From assembly GCF_016650815.1 (NCBI RefSeq), contig NZ_JAEKEZ010000006.1, positions 193,501-257,500 of the forward strand: a stretch of 64,000 nt of DNA. Reading direction: 5' to 3'. Below are positions 60,487 through 64,000 of the stretch, in pieces; positions within the stretch are counted from its first letter, which is position 1; every line of letters begins with the position of its first letter. Below the pieces are notes generated by a model. It saw only the letters and a program-made list of their open reading frames with translations, was not told the origin of the DNA and made no database searches. The DNA is from Pseudomonas sp. TH31. GTDB lineage: Bacteria; Pseudomonadota; Gammaproteobacteria; Pseudomonadales; Pseudomonadaceae. Made by a program: the position numbers and the translations under genes.

Positions 60487-60973
60487 CAGCCCTTGAGACT
60501 AAAAGCGCAATGTTTCAAGACACGTGTCCCCCGGCCGTCCCTCTCTGGAGCCCGCAGGAGCTGCGTAGGAGCTGTCGAGAGAAACGAGGCTGCGATCTTT
60601 TGTTCTTGCTTTTCAGCACCCTTGAATACGCCAAAGATCAAAAGATCGCAGCCTTCGGCAGCTCCTACAAAGGTCTGCGTGCGCCGGAGGATTTGGGCAC
60701 AATCGAGCCATTCGAATAAGAGTCCGGCCCAGCCCTTGAGACTAAAAGCGCAATGTTTCAAGACACGCGTCCCCCGGCCGTCCCTCTCTGGCGCCCGCAG
60801 GAGCTGCGTAGGAGCTGTCGAGAGAAACGAGGCTGCGATCTTTTGATCTTGCTTTTCAGCACCCTTGAATACGCCAAAGATCAAAAGATCGCAGCCTTCG
60901 GCAGCTCCTACAAAGGTCTGCGTGCGCCGGAGGAATTGGGCACAATCGAGCCATTCGAATAAGAGTCCGGCCC
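60487..60973. repeat. 243-bp tandem direct duplication upstream of mdcR
   Basis: Copy 1 (60487-60729) and copy 2 (60730-60973) match at all but about four positions, and copy 2 ends immediately before the mdcR ATG at 60974. Each copy contains an inverted repeat of the GTAGGAGCTGTCGAGAGAAAC type (about 60564-60668 and 60807-60911). It fills most of the gap 60445-60973. I see no gene in it. Confidence 0.95.
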
Positions 60974-61888
60974 ATGCTGATCGACGAAGAGTTGACCCTG
61001 AAAAAGCTCGAGGTGTTCCTCGCCTTCATGCGCACCGGCAACCTGGCCCGGGCCGCCGCCGAGTTGCAGACCAGTAATGTCAGCGTACACCGGGCGATTC
61101 ACTCGCTGGAAAGCGCCCTGCGCTGCCCGCTGTTCAAGCACGAAGGTCGCAACCTGACGCCGCTGGAGAGCGCCTACGTGCTGGAAGAGCGGGCACAGAA
61201 GCTGATTCAGGACGTGGTTGAGACAGTACGCCTGACCCGCGAAGCCGCCGGGTTCTCGGCGGAACGCTTCAAGCTTGGCTCGCTGTATTCGCTGACGGTG
61301 AAGACCGTGCCGCAGCTGATCATGGGCCTGAAGATCCGCCGCAGCGAACTCAACATCGACCTGATCCTCGGCTCGAACATCGACCTGCTGTACAAGCTCA
61401 AGAACATGGAAGTCGACGCGATCCTGGTGTCCCTGGACGACAGCGTCAACGACCCGGACTGCGAGCATATCCAACTGTTCTCCGACGATATCTTCCTCGC
61501 CACCCCGGCGGATTCGAAATTCGCCCAACGGACTGAGGTCGACCTGGCGCAAGTGCGCAACGAAACCTTCATCACCCTGACCCAGGGCTTCGCCACACAC
61601 CAGGACGGGATCCGGGTGTTCAAGCAGGCGGGGTTCGAGCCGAAGGTGGCGATGCAGGTCAACGACATCTTCACCCTGCTGAGCATGGTCAGCTCGGGGG
61701 TGGGTTATGCGTTGCTGCCAGGAAGGATTGCGGCAGTGTATGAGAACCGCGTGAAGCTGATTCCATTGCAGGAAAAGTATCGGTTGCAGCAGCACATCGG
61801 CGTGGTGTTCTTGAAGGCCAAGGAACGCGATCCGAACTTGCTGGCGCTGTTGGCGGAGTGTCGGATGTATGCCAATCGCCAGGCTTGA
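60974..61888 (+). CDS. mdcR: LysR-family regulator of malonate catabolism MdcR
   Basis: A 304-residue LysR activator. The N-terminal helix-turn-helix (about 10-65) reads LEVFLAFMRTGNLARAAAEL. It is identified as MdcR from its position next to madM, madL and mdcH and from its pattern, including the family's NVSVHRAIHSLE recognition region. It probably activates the mdc operon in the presence of malonate. It converges with madM. The promoter region has been tandemly duplicated, ending directly at the ATG, so dosage of upstream sites may be altered. Confidence 0.9.
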   Translation: MLIDEELTLKKLEVFLAFMRTGNLARAAAELQTSNVSVHRAIHSLESALRCPLFKHEGRNLTPLESAYVLEERAQKLIQDVVETVRLTREAAGFSAERFKLGSLYSLTVKTVPQLIMGLKIRRSELNIDLILGSNIDLLYKLKNMEVDAILVSLDDSVNDPDCEHIQLFSDDIFLATPADSKFAQRTEVDLAQVRNETFITLTQGFATHQDGIRVFKQAGFEPKVAMQVNDIFTLLSMVSSGVGYALLPGRIAAVYENRVKLIPLQEKYRLQQHIGVVFLKAKERDPNLLALLAECRMYANRQA

Positions 61889-61902
61889 GACCGTGTTGCC
61901 TG

Positions 61903-61993
61903 CATCGCGGGCAAGCCTTGCTCCTACGGATTTGCGTATGCCATAGATTGGGCCACAACACATAACCTGTAGGAGCGAGGCTTACCCGCGAAG
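61903..61993. repeat. REP doublet, GTAGGAGC(A/G)AGGCTT(G/A)CCCGCGA type
   Basis: Inverted pair between convergent mdcR and madM; the right arm is slightly degenerate (CTTACCCGCG). Confidence 0.84.
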
Positions 61994-62024
61994 GCGTCGG
62001 TACAGTCAACGAAGATCCCGCGGC

Positions 62025-62789
62025 TTAACCCACAATCGCGCGAACAATGAAGTACAACAACGAAGGCCCCAGCAAGCACCCAAGCCCGGTGTGGAACGTT
62101 GCCGTCAATGCCCCATAAGGCACCAACCGCCGATCCGTCGCCGCCAGCCCGGCCGTGACGCCGCTGACCGTCCCGGCCAACCCGCCAAACACCATCGCCG
62201 AACGCGGGTTATCCAGCCCCATCCACTTGGCTGCCATCGGCGTGCCGACCATCACCAGAATCGCCTTGATCAACCCGGTGGCAATCGACAGCGCCACCAC
62301 ATCGGAACTGGCGCCAATTGCCGCACCGGTCACCGGCCCGACGATGTACGTCACCGCCCCCGCACCGATGGTGGTCATGCTGATCGCATCGCGATAGCCG
62401 AACGCCCAGGCAATGCTCGCGCCGACAATGAACGGCAGGATCGTTCCCAGCAGCAGCGCGATCACGCCGATCAGCCCGGCCTTTTTCGCTTCGGTAGCCT
62501 GCACTTCAAACGCCGTGGCGACGATGGCAAAGTCCCGCAGCATCGCACCGCCCATCAAACCGATGCCGGAGAACAACGTCAGGTCCGCCAGGCCTTTTTG
62601 CCCGCCGGTCATGGTGCCGCCGACCCAGGCCAGCACCAGGCCAATGACGATGGCAATCGCCGAGCCGTGAATCCGCCCGAACGTCAGGCGTTTGGACAAC
62701 ACCACCGACACCCACATGATGATGCCGACAAACGCGAACGCGGTGACCAGGCTGTTATTGGCCAGGCCTTTCTCGATGAGTTCCCACAT
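62025..62789 (-). CDS. madM: Malonate transporter subunit MadM
   Basis: The larger membrane subunit of the MadLM malonate importer, 254 residues with about eight helices. In the family it couples malonate to sodium entry. Segments MVGTPMAAKWMGLDNPRSAM and AMVFGGLAGTVSGVTAGLAA are typical. GGAGG sits ahead of the ATG, overlapping the end of madL. One base separates it from the madL stop, so translation is coupled. Last gene of the mdc operon. Confidence 0.93.
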   Translation of the reverse strand: MWELIEKGLANNSLVTAFAFVGIIMWVSVVLSKRLTFGRIHGSAIAIVIGLVLAWVGGTMTGGQKGLADLTLFSGIGLMGGAMLRDFAIVATAFEVQATEAKKAGLIGVIALLLGTILPFIVGASIAWAFGYRDAISMTTIGAGAVTYIVGPVTGAAIGASSDVVALSIATGLIKAILVMVGTPMAAKWMGLDNPRSAMVFGGLAGTVSGVTAGLAATDRRLVPYGALTATFHTGLGCLLGPSLLYFIVRAIVG

Positions 62790-62790
62790 A

Positions 62791-63207
62791 TCAGCGGCCT
62801 CCTACTGGCGTGCCAACCGGCGTGACTTCGGCCGGTTCATCGGGCAACGGTTCGCCTTTGTGAGTCCGACTGATCAGGGCAATGGTGCAGCCGCAGACCA
62901 CCACCGAACCGATGGCCGCCAGCACCGCCACCGGGCCACCGTGCAAGGCAGTCACGACGTTTTGTTGTGCGGCCATCGCCACCACCACCGGAATGTACAT
63001 CGCGCCCCAGAAGCCGACGCCCATCTCGCAGTCCTTGGTCATGCCGCCGCGTTTTTGCATCCACAACCGTGCGCAGATCAACAGGATCATCGCGATCCCG
63101 ACTCCACCGACATTGGATTTGACACCCAGTAGCAGGCCAAGCGCATCGCCCATGATCACCCCTGCCAGCGTACAGATCGCCAGCAGCGCCACACCGTAAA
63201 TAATCAT
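62791..63207 (-). CDS. madL: Malonate transporter subunit MadL
   Basis: The smaller subunit of the MadLM carrier, 138 residues with four predicted helices. It begins MIIYGVALLAICTLAGVIMG and contains the conserved KDCEMGVGFWGAMYIPVVVA block. GAGGACT precedes the ATG at 63207; the longer frame up to 63399 runs into the MITE-like element and is rejected. It follows mdcH after 227 bases that contain that element, an unusually large gap inside an otherwise tight operon. Confidence 0.92.
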   Translation of the reverse strand: MIIYGVALLAICTLAGVIMGDALGLLLGVKSNVGGVGIAMILLICARLWMQKRGGMTKDCEMGVGFWGAMYIPVVVAMAAQQNVVTALHGGPVAVLAAIGSVVVCGCTIALISRTHKGEPLPDEPAEVTPVGTPVGGR

Positions 63208-63274
63208 TGTTGTAGTCCTCAAAGTGCATCGTCGAAGTTGTTGTTTTTGTGCTTCGCAAGCCTGAGTCGGTGTT

Positions 63275-63438
63275 CTAGTGTCCTGTCTCGCAAATACTGT
63301 TCCTTTTTGACGGCGTCTGTTGCCGTCATGCTGCGTTGCCGCTCCTCGCCATAGCGGGCTATGACTCGTCGCGGCGCCTTGCCTGACGACAACAGCCACT
63401 CGTCAAAAGAGGAACGTATTGGTGAGACAGGACACTAG
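63275..63438. mobile_element. MITE-like inverted-repeat element between mdcH and madL
   Basis: The outer 15 bases, CTAGTGTCCTGTCTC at 63275-63289 and GAGACAGGACACTAG at 63424-63438, are perfect inverted repeats, and the similarity continues imperfectly inward for about 50 bases. The flanking CTAG at each end fits a 4-bp target duplication of the YTAR type used by IS5-group elements. It is 164 bp and encodes no protein. The right end overlaps the last codons of mdcH, and the mdcH stop codon TAG (63435-63437) is part of the element's end. Confidence 0.8.
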
Positions 63439-64000
63439 GATTGGCGGCTTCCCTCCTCACGCAGCAACGCTTGCAAGGTATCCAGGCGAGCACCGTCGTA
63501 GGCAATCACGGTGCCCTGCTCGAACACCCGGCGCGCCATTCCGGTCAGTACTGATCCGGGCGGCAGTTCGATTTGTAGACGGACACCGCGCTCGTAGGCG
63601 CTTTGCACCGTGCCGCGCCAATCAACGACTCGGCACATGTTGAAAGCGAGGTCGTCGCGCAACGCTTCAAGGTTGATGATGGGCCGGGCACGACTGCCGC
63701 TCAGGTAGCCCATCGTTGGCGTTTTCAATGTCACGTTGGCGAAGGCTTCAGCCAGGGTTTTCGCTGGTGCATCCAGTAGTGGACAGTGCGACGGCACGCT
63801 GACCGCCAGACGTTTGGCCAGGGCTGCGCCGTGATCTTTCGCCAGCGTGACAAGCGCTTTCATCGCCCCGTCGCTGCCGGCAATCACCACCTGGTTATCA
63901 GCGTTGATATTGGCCAGATACACCGGCGTGTCGACGCGGTGAACCTGCGCCAGCAAGCCTTCCACTGTGGATAAATCGAGACCGATGATCGCGGTCATGC
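63435..64000 (-). CDS. mdcH: Malonate decarboxylase subunit epsilon MdcH (malonyl-CoA:ACP transacylase-like), partial
   Basis: Malonyltransferase that primes the malonate decarboxylase acyl-carrier subunit. Only the C-terminal 188 residues lie here; the N-terminus is beyond the window. The acyltransferase fold is recognisable in VDTPVYLANINADNQVVIAG and AVSVPSHCPLLDAPAKTL, which contains the second active-site histidine of FabD-type enzymes. The stop codon lies within a MITE-like element, so the last residues may be altered compared with homologues. It is upstream of madL on the same strand, in the standard mdc order. Confidence 0.9.
   Translation of the reverse strand, partial: MTAIIGLDLSTVEGLLAQVHRVDTPVYLANINADNQVVIAGSDGAMKALVTLAKDHGAALAKRLAVSVPSHCPLLDAPAKTLAEAFANVTLKTPTMGYLSGSRARPIINLEALRDDLAFNMCRVVDWRGTVQSAYERGVRLQIELPPGSVLTGMARRVFEQGTVIAYDGARLDTLQALLREEGSRQS

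Noticed and set aside
60487..60973. Small ORFs (69 codons each) repeated in the two halves of the duplication
   Set aside because: They appear twice only because the DNA is duplicated, run across palindromic repeat arms and have no ribosome-binding site.
63208..63399. N-terminal extension of madL up to 63399
   Set aside because: It would be encoded by the MITE-like element; GAGGACT at the ATG at 63207 and the usual MIIYGVALLAI start decide otherwise.

Overview
The window is about 64 kb of a Pseudomonas chromosome, most like the P. fluorescens group. Four things point there: high-GC codon use; gene order in two blocks that matches what I recall of P. aeruginosa (metK, ArsR-type regulator, tktA, epd, pgk, fba; and ahcY, metF, rhlE-like helicase, yceI, cytochrome b561, amine oxidase, bioA, rsmE); a complete choline/betaine locus; and very dense REP-type palindromic repeats in the gaps. 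It is ordinary core chromosome. I see no prophage, integron, CRISPR array, tRNA or rRNA gene.

Layout. 1-9283: choline uptake and oxidation (choX partial, choW, choV, betT, betI, betB, betA), with a perfect 20-bp BetI-type operator between the divergent betT and betI. 9569-19293: a TldD/TldE-type protease pair, an MdtD-like efflux pump, the helicase DbpA, a frameshifted HI0933-family flavoprotein and a YccS-like membrane protein. 19423-25030: a periplasmic binding protein, an ElaA-like acetyltransferase, a winged-helix protein, a frameshifted YgjP-type metallopeptidase, a receiver-GGDEF-EAL protein and a PL7 alginate lyase. 25276-34094: central carbon genes (fba, pgk, epd, tktA) with two small lipoproteins between fba and pgk, then a SahR-like ArsR/methyltransferase-fold regulator and metK. 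34302-43975: ligB (frameshifted), small envelope proteins, mltA, transporters and a thioesterase. 44096-46722: the SAM cycle again, with a SAH riboswitch, ahcY and metF (frameshifted). 46914-56065: rhlE, yceI, cytochrome b561, an exported amine oxidase with a histone-H1-like tail, bioA and rsmE. 56146-59702: a D-amino-acid operon (DadA-like, RidA, binding protein) with a divergent LysR regulator. 59827-64000: TrhA-like protein, a 243-bp tandem duplication, mdcR, and the end of the malonate decarboxylase operon (mdcH, madL, madM) with a MITE-like insertion inside it.

How the parts work together. Choline enters through ChoXWV or BetT and is oxidised by BetA and BetB to glycine betaine under BetI control. 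The SAM cycle is represented by metK, ahcY and metF and has two apparent SAH sensors: a SahR-like repressor with its own 30-bp palindrome upstream of metK, and a SAH riboswitch upstream of ahcY. Malonate is imported by MadLM and decarboxylated by the Mdc enzyme under MdcR.

Quality warning. Five genes (HI0933 flavoprotein, YgjP-type peptidase, epd, ligB, metF) are each broken by one missing base in a short homopolymer, and adding that base restores a full-length family protein every time. This is more likely uncorrected sequencing error than real gene decay.

Most notable non-coding structure: about 27 REP/REPIN-like palindromic repeat loci, including a perfect 50-bp inverted repeat; a near-identical 243-bp tandem duplication touching the mdcR start codon; and a 5' leader of ahcY with a SAH aptamer and an RBS-proximal hairpin.
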